From Rheinheimera soli (GTDB taxonomy: Bacteria; Pseudomonadota; Gammaproteobacteria; Enterobacterales; Alteromonadaceae), in assembly GCF_021290985.1 (NCBI RefSeq), contig NZ_JAJOYU010000020.1:17990-81989 (forward strand): 64,000 nt of DNA. Direction: 5' to 3'. Below the pieces are notes generated by a model. The model worked only from the letters and a program-made list of their open reading frames with translations, ran no database searches and was not told the DNA's origin. Made by a program: the position numbers and the translations under genes. Positions 15,630-25,740 of the stretch are shown one piece after another (within the stretch, counting starts at the first letter, position 1; every line of letters starts with the position of its first letter).

Positions 15630-15726
15630 AATTTCTGCTTTTCTTTTTTATTGTTGTTTATACCCCGCGTATCTGAAGTTGCAGCTTTATTGGCCGCAAT
15701 GCCAACTGACCCTGGGTATATGAAAA

Positions 15727-17172
15727 TTAAATTGATTCTGAACCCTGATTTTGATCTTTTGTTTTAGCTAAAGCCAGACTGATTTGCTGACTACCTTGGG
15801 CATCCAGATGATAACCCCGGACTATAAATAAAGAACACAAGGCGAACAGCATAGTGCCCAACGCCAAAATAACCCGCATAGCGAAAATACTGTCCGGGTT
15901 TTGTGCTGCGGCTTGCTGCGCATCAAAACCAATCAGGTTGAGTGACAAACCTGCGACTAATAGCGCCAGCGCTGCACTTAAACTGGTAACCCAGCTATGA
16001 ATAGCGACAAACACACCTTCGCGGCGCTGGCCATGTTTTAGCTCATCTTCATCACATAAATCCGCCATCATAGAGGGGATTAACATGGTCATGGCAGTCC
16101 AGGCTGCGGTACACAAGAGTGCATCTAACCAAATCCAACCGTAGCCCTCTGGCGTAAAAATAAACCACTTGCAGGCACCGCCTACTAAAGTCACGGCATA
16201 AATCAGCTGCATCGCTTTAATTTTGCCGACACGGGATGATAAAGCATAGATCAGCGGCACTGTCAGAAAACCAAAAGCGGCATAGGCCATCGACAACCAG
16301 CCTTTAAAAATTGCGCCCTGAGCTATATCGCCATCGGCAATAAAATACACCAGCAGGTAATAATCCATACTGGCAGTAAAAGCGCCGCCGGCCATCTGTA
16401 ACACAGTCAGCAACAATAACACCCGCAAACCTTTGTTTGATTTCAGCGTTTTTAAGCTTTGCCCTAAAGTCACAGGCGGAAAAGCGACAGAAGAACGTTG
16501 GACTATTTCTTTGCTGTAACAAGCGGCTAAAGTGCCCAGCAGGCCAAAAATAAACAAGGCAACACCCCAGCCGACATAACGAATACCGACAAAAACCGAA
16601 CTGAATATCGCCAGTTGTGCCAGCGGAAATAACCACTGATACAACAAAGAACCTAGCTTCAGAAAATAGGTGGTAAAGCCCATAATTTCTGTGCGCTGAT
16701 GGTAATCCGGGCTCATTTCATAGGATAAGCAGGTCATAGGCACAGACATAAAAGTGGCGGCTACATAAAACAGCAGGGAAAAAACTACAAAATACAATAG
16801 ATGAGCCAGTTCGCCCCAGCCTGAGGGCACCATCCAAATCAAACCAAAAAACAAACAACAGGCCCAACTGGCGAGCAAAATAAAAGGCCGTCTGCGGCCA
16901 AAACGGCTTTGATGATGATCAGATAAATGCCCGACCCAAGGGCCTAATAAAGTACCAAGCAACAGCGGTAAAGTAAGAGCAAGCCCGAGTAAAAATGGGT
17001 CTACCCCCAGGGTCATCTGATAAAAAGGAATAGCCAGTACACTGACACTTTGCTGGGCAAAAAACATCGCAAAAAAGCCAGCGCCAAGCGCCAGCTTTTG
17101 AGTGCCCGAAACCCGTATCGACCCTGATGTCGATGCAGACGGTGTTGTGCTTTGGTGCAGTGGCTTTGCCAT
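15727..17172 (-). CDS. MFS sugar transporter (GPH/SLC45-like)
   Basis: The 481-residue protein has about 12 transmembrane segments and the loop 2-3 signature GHLSDHHQSRFGRRRPFILLAS, typical of the glycoside-pentoside-hexuronide/SLC45 sucrose-maltose transporter-like MFS branch. It would bring a sugar or oligosaccharide across the inner membrane by H+ or Na+ symport. It has its own likely promoter (17213-17242). Its Shine-Dalgarno AGGA lies in the loop of a small hairpin (AGCAC/GTGCT) just before ATG. Confidence 0.85.
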   Translation of the reverse strand: MAKPLHQSTTPSASTSGSIRVSGTQKLALGAGFFAMFFAQQSVSVLAIPFYQMTLGVDPFLLGLALTLPLLLGTLLGPWVGHLSDHHQSRFGRRRPFILLASWACCLFFGLIWMVPSGWGELAHLLYFVVFSLLFYVAATFMSVPMTCLSYEMSPDYHQRTEIMGFTTYFLKLGSLLYQWLFPLAQLAIFSSVFVGIRYVGWGVALFIFGLLGTLAACYSKEIVQRSSVAFPPVTLGQSLKTLKSNKGLRVLLLLTVLQMAGGAFTASMDYYLLVYFIADGDIAQGAIFKGWLSMAYAAFGFLTVPLIYALSSRVGKIKAMQLIYAVTLVGGACKWFIFTPEGYGWIWLDALLCTAAWTAMTMLIPSMMADLCDEDELKHGQRREGVFVAIHSWVTSLSAALALLVAGLSLNLIGFDAQQAAAQNPDSIFAMRVILALGTMLFALCSLFIVRGYHLDAQGSQQISLALAKTKDQNQGSESI

Positions 17173-17212
17173 AGCACTCCTGTGCTGAGGGATTAAATCA
17201 AAAACAAAGCCG

Positions 17213-17242
17213 ATTATAGGCCTGTGCTGAAAACTGACGCAA
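17213..17242 (-). promoter_or_regulatory. Promoter of MFS transporter gene
   Basis: On the minus strand TTGCGT (17242-17237), 18-nt spacer, perfect TATAAT (17218-17213), about 40 nt before ATG 17172. The spacer and -35 overlap an inverted repeat GGCCTGTG/CACAGGCC (17219-17250), which could be a weak terminator of the glycosidase gene or a regulator site. Confidence 0.55.
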
Positions 17243-17256
17243 CACAGGCCCTTAAA

Positions 17257-19824
17257 CTATGGCTTTTGGATCAAACTCACTTCCGCCAGCTCCACACCAT
17301 GCCAGCCCTTGGCTTCGGCTGGGCTATAGGCGCTCTGATTAAACATCAACTGTATACCCTGCAACTGCTGAAGCTCATTGAGGTTCAGCCGTAAACCCTG
17401 CTCCACTTTGGGCGCAAAGACTGGCATAAACATAGGGTAGGCCTGAGTCATCAGCGTATCGGTTTGCTTTAGTTTATGCAGAGGAACTAACAGATACTGC
17501 CAGTCAGTGCCCACTTTCAGCTCTGTGCCATAAGCAATACCGTCTTTATCCAATAAAGCGAACTTCAACTGTTCCGGCTGTTTGACGGCACGGATTTTCA
17601 GCGCCACAGTGTCGTAGCCTTTCAAATTACGTTGTAGCAGGCTGTTATCAGCAGACAAAGTGGTTTTAAGCAGTGCCGCAGCTTGAGGTGTTTCTAAAGA
17701 ATCCACCCCTAGTTGCAAAGCTAAACCTGCACCTGAACTGTCGGCAACAACACGTTGCGTCACAGTCGCATCTTTTGGATAGAGGCTGTTTTGTCTGTCC
17801 GAAGTGGCATCGAATAACGCCACAGGCTGGCCTTGTGGTTTTACCGCCATTGTCCAGTACTGTGTTTTACTGACAAAATCCCAATCTTCTGGTGAGCCAG
17901 CAGCGGCACCAGGGAAAGTATGTTTTTTGCCATCAGCTGTCACCACAAAGGCATATTCCAGTAAACCTGTCTGAGTCCAGTCTTTTGGCATAGCAAGCTG
18001 ATAGTGACCACTGACAGCAAGGCTTTGCTGCATATCAAAAGCGGTAAACTTGTGGTGCCCAAGATAACGTAACATCAGCTGCACTTTTTCAGGCTTCACC
18101 AAAGCGCCTATATCCACCTTAAAGCTAAACGAGTCGCCCAGATGGCTTTGACGCTGATTCTGATGCACTAAAGCCAGTTCAGTCGATTGCGGTTTTGGCA
18201 GATAAAAATCTGTCTCTACTTTCTTCGCATACTGCTGTGCCAACGCGGCTTTGGCGGTCAGTAAGTACACACCGGGGCGCACTGTCACCTCGCCATCAAC
18301 GGCAGATGCAGTTGCTGTATTGCCGCTATTTACGCCTTTCAGTTGATAGCTGTTACCCAAATCCGCCAGCGTCAGCTTCAATTGCTGAGCAGTCGGATAC
18401 AAACGCCCTACTTCGCGGCTTAAACTGGAATTCTGATAAGGATCCTGCAAGGTCAGTAAGTCTGGGTAGACTTCTAAACGCCAGACACCATCCGCTACTT
18501 TATCGAGGAAATAAGCACCAGAGCCACTGTATTTAGCTACAGAAGACGAACCAACACCGGCAATAGCAGTCAGCTTAGCTGCAGCTTTTGGCACAACTTT
18601 GGTACTGTTGCTGTAGAAAAACTGCTGTGGAGTATTAAGCACAGACAGATTCTGCTGATAATCCAAAGTCACAGCAGCAAAGCTATTGCTGGCCGGATAG
18701 TCCGCTACCTTTTCAGCACGCTTCTGAGTACGAAAGACTTCAGCAGCAATTTTTAAGCTGATGGCTTTTTCCGGTGTATACAACAAATTCAGATGGTGAG
18801 TGTTGTATTCAGAGTTGGTATGAGCCACAGCCGCAGCATCATAAGCAAACTGAGTGGCCCACTGAAACCCAGCTTCACGGAAACTGCGCGCCATAGCCGG
18901 GAACATCACAGAGCTTGCCACATCGGCCGCATCAAACTCGTACACCATTTTGGCTTTAGTAGCGCACTGGCTGATGCCGGCAAAAGGATTGGTGTAATGC
19001 GCAACAGCTGGCAACATATTGGCCAGAATAGTACTGCCTTTAACCAAACCCGTTGGATACCACTGATAAGACACGCCATCTATGCTGGTATTGCATAAAG
19101 CTTGGGCAAAAGGCTGATCATCCCCCTGCTCACTGGTGTTGTAAAACAAAGGTTTAGTGACACCAGCGGCACGAATGGTACTGATTAAGTCTTCAATATA
19201 AGCCGCACTTTGCGCAGGTGCTATTTCGTGTTTAGGTTCGTTAAAAATCTCAAAGGCGATGATATTGTCGTCCTGCTGATAGCTTTTCCCTGTCAGCGGA
19301 TTGACGTGCTTAAACAGCTGAGTCAGATAGTTTTTCTGCGCTGCAATAGCATCTGGCGACTGATTCATCTGACTTTTGCTGAAAAAAGTAGAAAAACCAT
19401 ATTCCACCGGATCCGGCTCAGGGTAACCACTGCCCCACCAGCCGATAGGCGTAATCACTACCTTGATGCCTTTTTCTTTTAAGCGCAGCAGCAGGTAATC
19501 AAATAATTGCAGGTGAATATTGTCCTGCAAATTGCCCTCTTTATCGGCCAGTAATCTGTCCCATAAATGCACGCGGTAAGCGTCCAGCCCTAAACGGGCA
19601 ATATGATCCACATCCATGTCGATGGCAGCGCGATGATCCACGCCAACACGTTCAACAGAGCGATAACCATAAGCAAAAGGCACACTGTAATTCACACCAA
19701 AAAGCGCAACTTCAGAACCGTCTTGCCACAGCATGACGCCATCTTTTACCGACACAGGGTTAGCAGTGGCAGCGGCGCTAAACAGCGTCGCGACCAAAGC
19801 TACAGAAAGGAGTTTCTGTTTCAT
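17257..19824 (-). CDS. Secreted clan GH-A glycosidase (GH5-like), multidomain
   Basis: From ATG 19824 the product has 855 residues with a signal peptide (KLLSVALVATLFSAAATA). Residues about 30-370 form a (beta/alpha)8 domain with acid/base Glu196 in FEIFNEPKH and nucleophile Glu296 in MVYEFDAAD, the GH5/clan A pattern. About 480 further residues contain beta-rich modules, with a C-terminal one (about 670-855) resembling a carbohydrate-binding jelly roll. It begins 2 nt after the symporter stop, so it is co-translated with the importer. In a galactose locus it probably releases galactose or galacto-oligosaccharides; exact specificity is unknown. A start at 19836 is possible. Confidence 0.78.
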   Translation of the reverse strand: MKQKLLSVALVATLFSAAATANPVSVKDGVMLWQDGSEVALFGVNYSVPFAYGYRSVERVGVDHRAAIDMDVDHIARLGLDAYRVHLWDRLLADKEGNLQDNIHLQLFDYLLLRLKEKGIKVVITPIGWWGSGYPEPDPVEYGFSTFFSKSQMNQSPDAIAAQKNYLTQLFKHVNPLTGKSYQQDDNIIAFEIFNEPKHEIAPAQSAAYIEDLISTIRAAGVTKPLFYNTSEQGDDQPFAQALCNTSIDGVSYQWYPTGLVKGSTILANMLPAVAHYTNPFAGISQCATKAKMVYEFDAADVASSVMFPAMARSFREAGFQWATQFAYDAAAVAHTNSEYNTHHLNLLYTPEKAISLKIAAEVFRTQKRAEKVADYPASNSFAAVTLDYQQNLSVLNTPQQFFYSNSTKVVPKAAAKLTAIAGVGSSSVAKYSGSGAYFLDKVADGVWRLEVYPDLLTLQDPYQNSSLSREVGRLYPTAQQLKLTLADLGNSYQLKGVNSGNTATASAVDGEVTVRPGVYLLTAKAALAQQYAKKVETDFYLPKPQSTELALVHQNQRQSHLGDSFSFKVDIGALVKPEKVQLMLRYLGHHKFTAFDMQQSLAVSGHYQLAMPKDWTQTGLLEYAFVVTADGKKHTFPGAAAGSPEDWDFVSKTQYWTMAVKPQGQPVALFDATSDRQNSLYPKDATVTQRVVADSSGAGLALQLGVDSLETPQAAALLKTTLSADNSLLQRNLKGYDTVALKIRAVKQPEQLKFALLDKDGIAYGTELKVGTDWQYLLVPLHKLKQTDTLMTQAYPMFMPVFAPKVEQGLRLNLNELQQLQGIQLMFNQSAYSPAEAKGWHGVELAEVSLIQKP

Positions 19825-19826
19825 CC

Positions 19827-21389
19827 TTACCACCATGCCGTATAAAAGGCGGCCACGATCAGAGTGATCAGCACAGCATGGAAGTTAAAGCTTGGGCGGG
19901 TGTCAAAGCTGATATCACGTAACTCCACCGCATGTGGATGCTTGCCCTGACGCTGGAATAAAGTCACCAGCACAGCTAAAGCTAAACAGCACAGGAAGAC
20001 TAAACCTACGCGGTCCATAAATGGCATCTCTGGCAGCGTCATTTTGAAAATCCAGCTCAATACAGCTGAGCTGATAGCTGCGACTAAAGCGGCTGTTGCT
20101 GTAGTGCGGGCCCAGAACATACCTAATAAGAACAGCACCACAATACCTGGTGTGAAGAAGCCAGTGAATTCCTGAATATACTGGAAGGCCTGATCAAATT
20201 CGCCCAGTAATGGCTTAGCAGTAAATACTGCAATCACCAAAGCCACCAGACTGACAATACGACCTACTTTCACATAGTGTTGCTGGCTCCGATCCTTCTT
20301 AAACTGAGAGTAAATATCCATAGTGAAAATGGTCGCGACGCTGTTGGTCATCGAAGCTAAACTCGACAAAATAGCCGCCACTAAAGCGGCAAAAATTAAG
20401 CCTTTGATACCAGATGGCATCATGCTCAGCAGTTGAGGATAGGCCTGATCCGGCTTGCTTAAATCCGGCAGTATTAACACAGCAGCAATACCAGGCAGAA
20501 CCACTATCACCGGCATTAAAATTTTCAGGAAGGCCGCAAAAATAATACCTTTTTGCGCTTCAGCTAAGTCTTTGGCCGCTAAAGTACGCTGAATAATATA
20601 TTGGTTAAAACCCCAGTAACTCAGGTTCATAATCCACATACCACCCAACAGCACAGATAAACCAGGCAGGCTGACATAATGTGGGCTGTCCGGCGTTAAA
20701 ATCATATCGAATTTGTCTGGTACTTCAGTGAGTAAGCGGTCAAAACCAGCCCATAAACCGTTACCTGCACCCAACAGTTCCAGCGACATAAAGGACAGGA
20801 ACAAACCACCGCCGACCAGTAACACCACCTGAATAATGTCGGTGTAGGCCACAGCTTTTAAACCGCCATATAAGGAATAGGCCACAGATAAAGTGGCTAA
20901 TATCAGCATGCTGGTGGTCATATCCACACCAGTGACTGTATTAATAGCCAGAGCACCTAACCACAAGACTGCGGTTAAGTTAACAAAGACATAAACCGCC
21001 ATCCAGAATAGCGCCATGGTGGTGCGTACTCTGTTGTCAAAACGCTGCTGCAGGAACTGCGGCATGGTATAAATTTTACGTTTAAGGAAAATTGGCAGGA
21101 AAAACTTGCCGACTATTAATAAGGTAATTGCTGCCATCCACTCGTAGGCTGCTATCGCCATGCCTATGGCATAACCAGAACCTGACATACCAATAATTTG
21201 TTCAGCCGAAATATTAGCTGCAATTAAGGATGCACCAATAGCCCACCAGGGTAAGGTATTACCAGCCAGAAAATAGTCGTTGGTGTCTTTATCATGTCCC
21301 TTTTTTTCCCGGGAAATAAAATAAGCCAGTCCTACCAGCCCAAGCACATATATGACGAGGATCGTCAAATCTAGATTACTTAAGGTCAT
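19827..21389 (-). CDS. Na+/sugar symporter (SSS family, vSGLT-like)
   Basis: The 520-residue protein has about 14 transmembrane helices and sodium:solute-symporter signatures (DYFLAGNTLPWWAIGASLIAANISAEQ near 38-64; the GGLKAVAYTDIIQ segment). It strongly resembles the Vibrio vSGLT galactose transporter, so Na+-driven uptake of galactose or glucose is likely. AAGGA lies 6 nt before the ATG. It is downstream of galM with a 96-nt gap and immediately upstream of the glycosidase gene. Confidence 0.9.
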   Translation of the reverse strand: MTLSNLDLTILVIYVLGLVGLAYFISREKKGHDKDTNDYFLAGNTLPWWAIGASLIAANISAEQIIGMSGSGYAIGMAIAAYEWMAAITLLIVGKFFLPIFLKRKIYTMPQFLQQRFDNRVRTTMALFWMAVYVFVNLTAVLWLGALAINTVTGVDMTTSMLILATLSVAYSLYGGLKAVAYTDIIQVVLLVGGGLFLSFMSLELLGAGNGLWAGFDRLLTEVPDKFDMILTPDSPHYVSLPGLSVLLGGMWIMNLSYWGFNQYIIQRTLAAKDLAEAQKGIIFAAFLKILMPVIVVLPGIAAVLILPDLSKPDQAYPQLLSMMPSGIKGLIFAALVAAILSSLASMTNSVATIFTMDIYSQFKKDRSQQHYVKVGRIVSLVALVIAVFTAKPLLGEFDQAFQYIQEFTGFFTPGIVVLFLLGMFWARTTATAALVAAISSAVLSWIFKMTLPEMPFMDRVGLVFLCCLALAVLVTLFQRQGKHPHAVELRDISFDTRPSFNFHAVLITLIVAAFYTAWW

Positions 21390-21485
21390 ACTAATCCTTA
21401 CCCTGTTTTACCCGTCATTTTTGGTACTGCGCTGCAACACCAGAACAGCCGGGCATGTCTTGTTGTTATTGTTACCAGTTTTTAA

Positions 21486-22469
21486 TTAACTGAACTTATA
21501 CACTATTTGTTGCTGATACAACTCACCTGCTTTGAGCTGAGTGTCAGGGAAGCCAAGTTGATTAACAGCATCAGGCCAGCCTTGAGCTTCCAGACAAATC
21601 CCCTGCCGTGGGGCAAAAGGTGCGGCCAGAAAATTACCTGTATAAAGCTGCAAGCCAGGCTGAGTGCTTAGTACTTCAAGCTGACGGCCACTGTGGCTGG
21701 AACTTAACACCGCCATCAATTTTAACTCTGCAGCATCAGAGTCTTGCCAGATAAAGCAGTGGTCAAAACCATTGGCAAGAGCAAGCTGCTGATCCTGCTG
21801 TTTAAGCGCTGGGCCCACCAATTTAGCTTTAGTAAAGTCAAAGGCAGTACCGGCCACGGCACGACGCTCTCCGGTGGGGATAGCATGCTCATCTGTTGGC
21901 AAGTAATGTGTCGCTGTAAGCTGCAACTGATGGTTTTCAACAGAACTGCCATCGCTGTTCAAGTTGAAATAACAGTGGTTGGTTAAATTCAGCAGCGTAT
22001 CTTTGCTGGATAAAGCCAAAAAGGACAACTCGAGCTGTTTATCCACAATACGGAATTGCTGCCAGATTTGCACAGCGCCCGGATAACCCTGATCGCCATC
22101 GGCTGAGCGCATATACAATTGCACCGAATCAGACTGCTGTTTCAGCACTTGCCATTGCTGACGGTTAAAACCAGTCACACCACCATGCAAATGATTTGGG
22201 CCATTATTACAGTCCAGTTGATAAGCCACACCATTGAGCTCAAAACGGCCTTTGGCAATACGGTTAGCAACCCGGCCTGCGGTAGCGCCCAGGTAAAACT
22301 CGTCTGTTTGGTAATCTGCTGCTTGTGGATAATTCAGCGTCAGCTCCTGACCAAACAGTCGGATAGAGCGGATTGTTGCCCCTAAAGGCAACAACTCCAC
22401 TTCTAAACCCTTATTGCCACCCAGCCGGATCACTGAGTCATCAATGTCATCAATTAAAGCAGCACTCAT
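21486..22469 (-). CDS. galM: Aldose 1-epimerase (mutarotase)
   Basis: The 327-residue product interconverts alpha and beta anomers of galactose, supplying the alpha form to GalK. It has the GalM motifs NGPNHLHGG (catalytic His), NHCYFNL and the C-terminal Glu in [10 protein letters not shown]. Its ATG overlaps the galK stop (ATGA), so the two are coupled. It is the last gene of the galE-T-K-M run. Confidence 0.92.
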   Translation of the reverse strand: MSAALIDDIDDSVIRLGGNKGLEVELLPLGATIRSIRLFGQELTLNYPQAADYQTDEFYLGATAGRVANRIAKGRFELNGVAYQLDCNNGPNHLHGGVTGFNRQQWQVLKQQSDSVQLYMRSADGDQGYPGAVQIWQQFRIVDKQLELSFLALSSKDTLLNLTNHCYFNLNSDGSSVENHQLQLTATHYLPTDEHAIPTGERRAVAGTAFDFTKAKLVGPALKQQDQQLALANGFDHCFIWQDSDAAELKLMAVLSSSHSGRQLEVLSTQPGLQLYTGNFLAAPFAPRQGICLEAQGWPDAVNQLGFPDTQLKAGELYQQQIVYKFS

Positions 22470-23620
22470 GCCAAAATCTGCTCTGCGCCCTGACTGGCTG
22501 TACAGACAAAAATACCAGCAGTTAAACCTGTTTGTGCCGGGTATTCACGTTCTACCAAAACACGGATTTCATCTACCCGGCCTTGAGGTACTAAAGCCAC
22601 CACACAACCACCAAAACCACCACCAGTCATACGGACACCACCTGTATCACCCAGGGTGTTGCCAATCATCTCCACCAGTGCATCTATAGCAGGCACAGTG
22701 ATTTCAAAATCATGTTTCATCGACAAATGAGATTCAGCCATTAAGCGGCTTAACAGTTTGATATCGTGATCGGCTAAAGCTTTAGCTGCCAATTCAGTGC
22801 GATCGTTTTCAGTGATGACATGACGGGCACGTTTGGCGACTAATGGATCCAATTCGCTCTGCTTAGCGGCAAAAGTAGTCCAACTGACATCCCGTAAGGC
22901 TTTGACACCAAAAATAGCTGCGGCTTCTTCACACTGACGACGGCGGGTGTTGTATTCGCTGTCCACCAGACCCCGTTTTACATTGGAGTTGATAATCATC
23001 ACAGCCATATCTGTGGGCACAGAGACAGGCGTGCTGTCCAAACTACGGCAGTCGATCAGCAAGGCATGAGCAACTTTGCCCTGCGCAGAAATCAGCTGAT
23101 CCATAATGCCGCAGTTACAACCAACAAAGTTGTTTTCTGCATGCTGACCATTGAGTGCATTATCACGGCTGGATAATTCAACGCCCGCCAAAGTGCTGTA
23201 CGTCAGGCCCAAAGCGACTTCTAACGAAGCTGATGAGCTTAAACCTACACCTTGTGGCACATTACCGCTGATGGCTAAATCGCAACCGACCAGATTAAAA
23301 CCTTTTTGCATCAGGCTGTTGGCCACACCACGCACATAGTTTGCCCATTGGTATTGTGGATGTTTATCCAGCGGAAATGTCAGTTCAAACTCATCCACTT
23401 GCTGCTGATAATCCAGCGCCAGTACCCGAACTTTGTTGTCATTGCGACGACTGGCCACAACCACGGTGTCGTAGTTAATAGCGCATGGCAATACAAATCC
23501 ATCGTTGTAGTCGGTGTGTTCGCCAATCAGATTAACCCGGCCCGGCGCTCTGAACGCAAATTCGCCCTGCTGCTGGTAATGTTCGGCAAATGCCTGTTGT
23601 ACTTGTTGCACTAATTCCAT
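22466..23620 (-). CDS. galK: Galactokinase
   Basis: The 384-residue GHMP kinase phosphorylates alpha-galactose to galactose-1-phosphate. Signatures: [19 protein letters not shown] (galactokinase motif near residue 27), the ATP-binding [13 protein letters not shown], catalytic Asp in the NCGIMDQ segment, and [10 protein letters not shown] near the C-terminus. Length equals the E. coli enzyme. It starts 5 nt after the galT stop. Confidence 0.96.
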   Translation of the reverse strand: MELVQQVQQAFAEHYQQQGEFAFRAPGRVNLIGEHTDYNDGFVLPCAINYDTVVVASRRNDNKVRVLALDYQQQVDEFELTFPLDKHPQYQWANYVRGVANSLMQKGFNLVGCDLAISGNVPQGVGLSSSASLEVALGLTYSTLAGVELSSRDNALNGQHAENNFVGCNCGIMDQLISAQGKVAHALLIDCRSLDSTPVSVPTDMAVMIINSNVKRGLVDSEYNTRRRQCEEAAAIFGVKALRDVSWTTFAAKQSELDPLVAKRARHVITENDRTELAAKALADHDIKLLSRLMAESHLSMKHDFEITVPAIDALVEMIGNTLGDTGGVRMTGGGFGGCVVALVPQGRVDEIRVLVEREYPAQTGLTAGIFVCTASQGAEQILA

Positions 23621-23625
23621 CTGGT

Positions 23626-24699
23626 TTAAACCTTGCTCTGCTGTTTGTAATGCACAGGGCTTTGCTCTTTTAAGCGTTCAGCGGCCTGTTCAGGAGTCAT
23701 ATCACGTTGGGTTTCAGCCAGCATTTCGTAGCCCACCATAAATTTCTTAATGGTGGCTGAGCGTAATAACGGCGGGTAAAAATGGCCATGCAATTGCCAG
23801 TGTTCGATGTTTTCAGCAGTATCAGCATCCCCGCTTTCATTCTGATATGGCGCACTGTGCCAGCCCATTGAATAAGGGAAAGAACACTGGAACAGGTTGT
23901 CGTAGCGAATGGTAATTTGCTGAAGAATATCGGCCAAAGCAGCTTGCTGCTCTGGGGTTAAGTCTTCCATCCGGCGTACATGGGCTTTTGGCAACACCAG
24001 GGTTTCAAATGGCCAGCTGGCCCAGAATGGCACGACCACTAACCAGTGCTCGTTTTCAACCACAGTGCGCTCGCCACTTTGTTGTTCCAGCGCGGCATAA
24101 TTTAATAACAGGTTTTTGCCATGTTTAGCTAAATACTCACGCTGCGCTTCATCAGCTTTGGCTGGTAAGGTAGGCACTGTGCTGTTGGCCCAAATCTGAC
24201 CATGAGGATGCGGATTGGAGCAGCCATTAATAGCACCTTTGTTTTCAAACACCTGCACCCAGTTGTAGGTTTTTGATAAGTCCTGGTACTGACGGATCCA
24301 TTCTTCCACTATGTTCTGAATCTCAGCCACGCACAACTCTGGCATGGTCAGGCTGTGATCCGGTGAATAACAAATGACTCTGCTGGTACCGCGCTCGGCT
24401 TTTAATACAAATAAATCATCATCTGAGCGCTGATAAAAAGGCGTATCTGCGGTTAAAGCGGCAAAGTCATTGGTAAAGACATAAGGCTTTTTATAGTCAG
24501 GATTCAAATCACCGGAAATACGGGTGTTGGTTGGACATAAAAAACAGCTGTGATCATAAGACGGATTCTGCTCTGTGGCTGCAGTTTCAATCTGCCCCTG
24601 CCATGGTCTTTTAGCTCTGTGTGGTGACACCAGCACCCAATCCCCCGTTAAGGGATTGTATCTGCGATGCGGATGATCTTTTGCATTAAATTCAGACAT
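23626..24699 (-). CDS. galT: Galactose-1-phosphate uridylyltransferase
   Basis: The 357-residue enzyme exchanges UMP between UDP-glucose and galactose-1-phosphate. HPHGQIW places the nucleophilic His166, the same number as in E. coli GalT; zinc ligands Cys52 and Cys55 (CFLC) are present. It lies 20 nt after galE in the same operon. Confidence 0.96.
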   Translation of the reverse strand: MSEFNAKDHPHRRYNPLTGDWVLVSPHRAKRPWQGQIETAATEQNPSYDHSCFLCPTNTRISGDLNPDYKKPYVFTNDFAALTADTPFYQRSDDDLFVLKAERGTSRVICYSPDHSLTMPELCVAEIQNIVEEWIRQYQDLSKTYNWVQVFENKGAINGCSNPHPHGQIWANSTVPTLPAKADEAQREYLAKHGKNLLLNYAALEQQSGERTVVENEHWLVVVPFWASWPFETLVLPKAHVRRMEDLTPEQQAALADILQQITIRYDNLFQCSFPYSMGWHSAPYQNESGDADTAENIEHWQLHGHFYPPLLRSATIKKFMVGYEMLAETQRDMTPEQAAERLKEQSPVHYKQQSKV

Positions 24700-24719
24700 C
24701 TACTACTCCAACCTTGTTC

Positions 24720-25736
24720 TTAATTCTTCGGATAACCCTGCGGGTTCAACTTCTGCCACTTCCAGCTATCCGCCACCATTTGATCCAAACCACGCTCGGC
24801 TTTCCAGTTGAGTTTTTCTGCGGCTAAAGACGGGTCACCGTAATAACAGCCAATATCACCCGGACGACGAGGAGCCACCTGATAGGCAATCAGCTGACCA
24901 GAAATACGACGGTAAGCGTCGACCATTTCCAGCACAGAAACGCCCTGACCAGTGCCTAAGTTAAATACATGAAAACCCGCATTCTGATGCAGCGTTTCTA
25001 AGGCTTTGACATGACCAGAAGCTAAATCACAAACATGGATATAATCCCGCACACCCGTGCCGTCCGGTGTATCGTAATCATCACCAAAGACAGATAAATA
25101 AGGCCTGCGGCCTATAGCCACCTGATTAATAAAAGGCATCAGGTTATTTGGAATACCGTTTGGGTCTTCACCAATCAGGCCCGACTCATGCGCGCCTACA
25201 GGGTTAAAGTAACGCAGCACTATGGCACTGAAATCACTTTGAGCCACGACCAGGTCAGACATCATCTGCTCCACCATCAGCTTGGAACGGCCATAAGGAC
25301 TTTCAGGATGGACAGCAAAATCTTCCCGTATAGGTGAAGATACCGGCTCGCCATAGACTGTGGCGGAGGAGCTGAACACCAGAGTTTTCACCTGATGCTT
25401 TAGCATCACTTGCATCAGCAAGCCTGAGGCACTGACATTGTTTTCATAATAAAACAAAGGTTTAGCGACAGATTCACCAACAGCTTTAGACCCGGCAAAG
25501 TGGATCACTGCATCCACTTGTTCAGCGGCAAAAATAGTAGAAAGCGCCTTTTCATCACGGACATCGGCCTGATAGAACTGGATGTTCTGGCCAGTCAGTT
25601 GCTCCACCCGCTTTAACGCCTCAACACTACTGTTACTCAGGTTGTCGACCACCACCACCTGATGGCCACAATTGAGTAACTCCAGACAAGTATGAGAGCC
25701 TATATAACCAGCGCCGCCCGTGACTAAAATACGCAT
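24720..25736 (-). CDS. galE: UDP-glucose 4-epimerase
   Basis: The 338-residue extended SDR has GGAGYIGSH at the N-terminus for NAD+, catalytic SSSATVYG and YGRSK motifs, and the length of E. coli GalE. It regenerates UDP-glucose from UDP-galactose. It starts 4 nt after the beta-galactosidase stop. Confidence 0.96.
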   Translation of the reverse strand: MRILVTGGAGYIGSHTCLELLNCGHQVVVVDNLSNSSVEALKRVEQLTGQNIQFYQADVRDEKALSTIFAAEQVDAVIHFAGSKAVGESVAKPLFYYENNVSASGLLMQVMLKHQVKTLVFSSSATVYGEPVSSPIREDFAVHPESPYGRSKLMVEQMMSDLVVAQSDFSAIVLRYFNPVGAHESGLIGEDPNGIPNNLMPFINQVAIGRRPYLSVFGDDYDTPDGTGVRDYIHVCDLASGHVKALETLHQNAGFHVFNLGTGQGVSVLEMVDAYRRISGQLIAYQVAPRRPGDIGCYYGDPSLAAEKLNWKAERGLDQMVADSWKWQKLNPQGYPKN

Positions 25737-25740
25737 ACTG

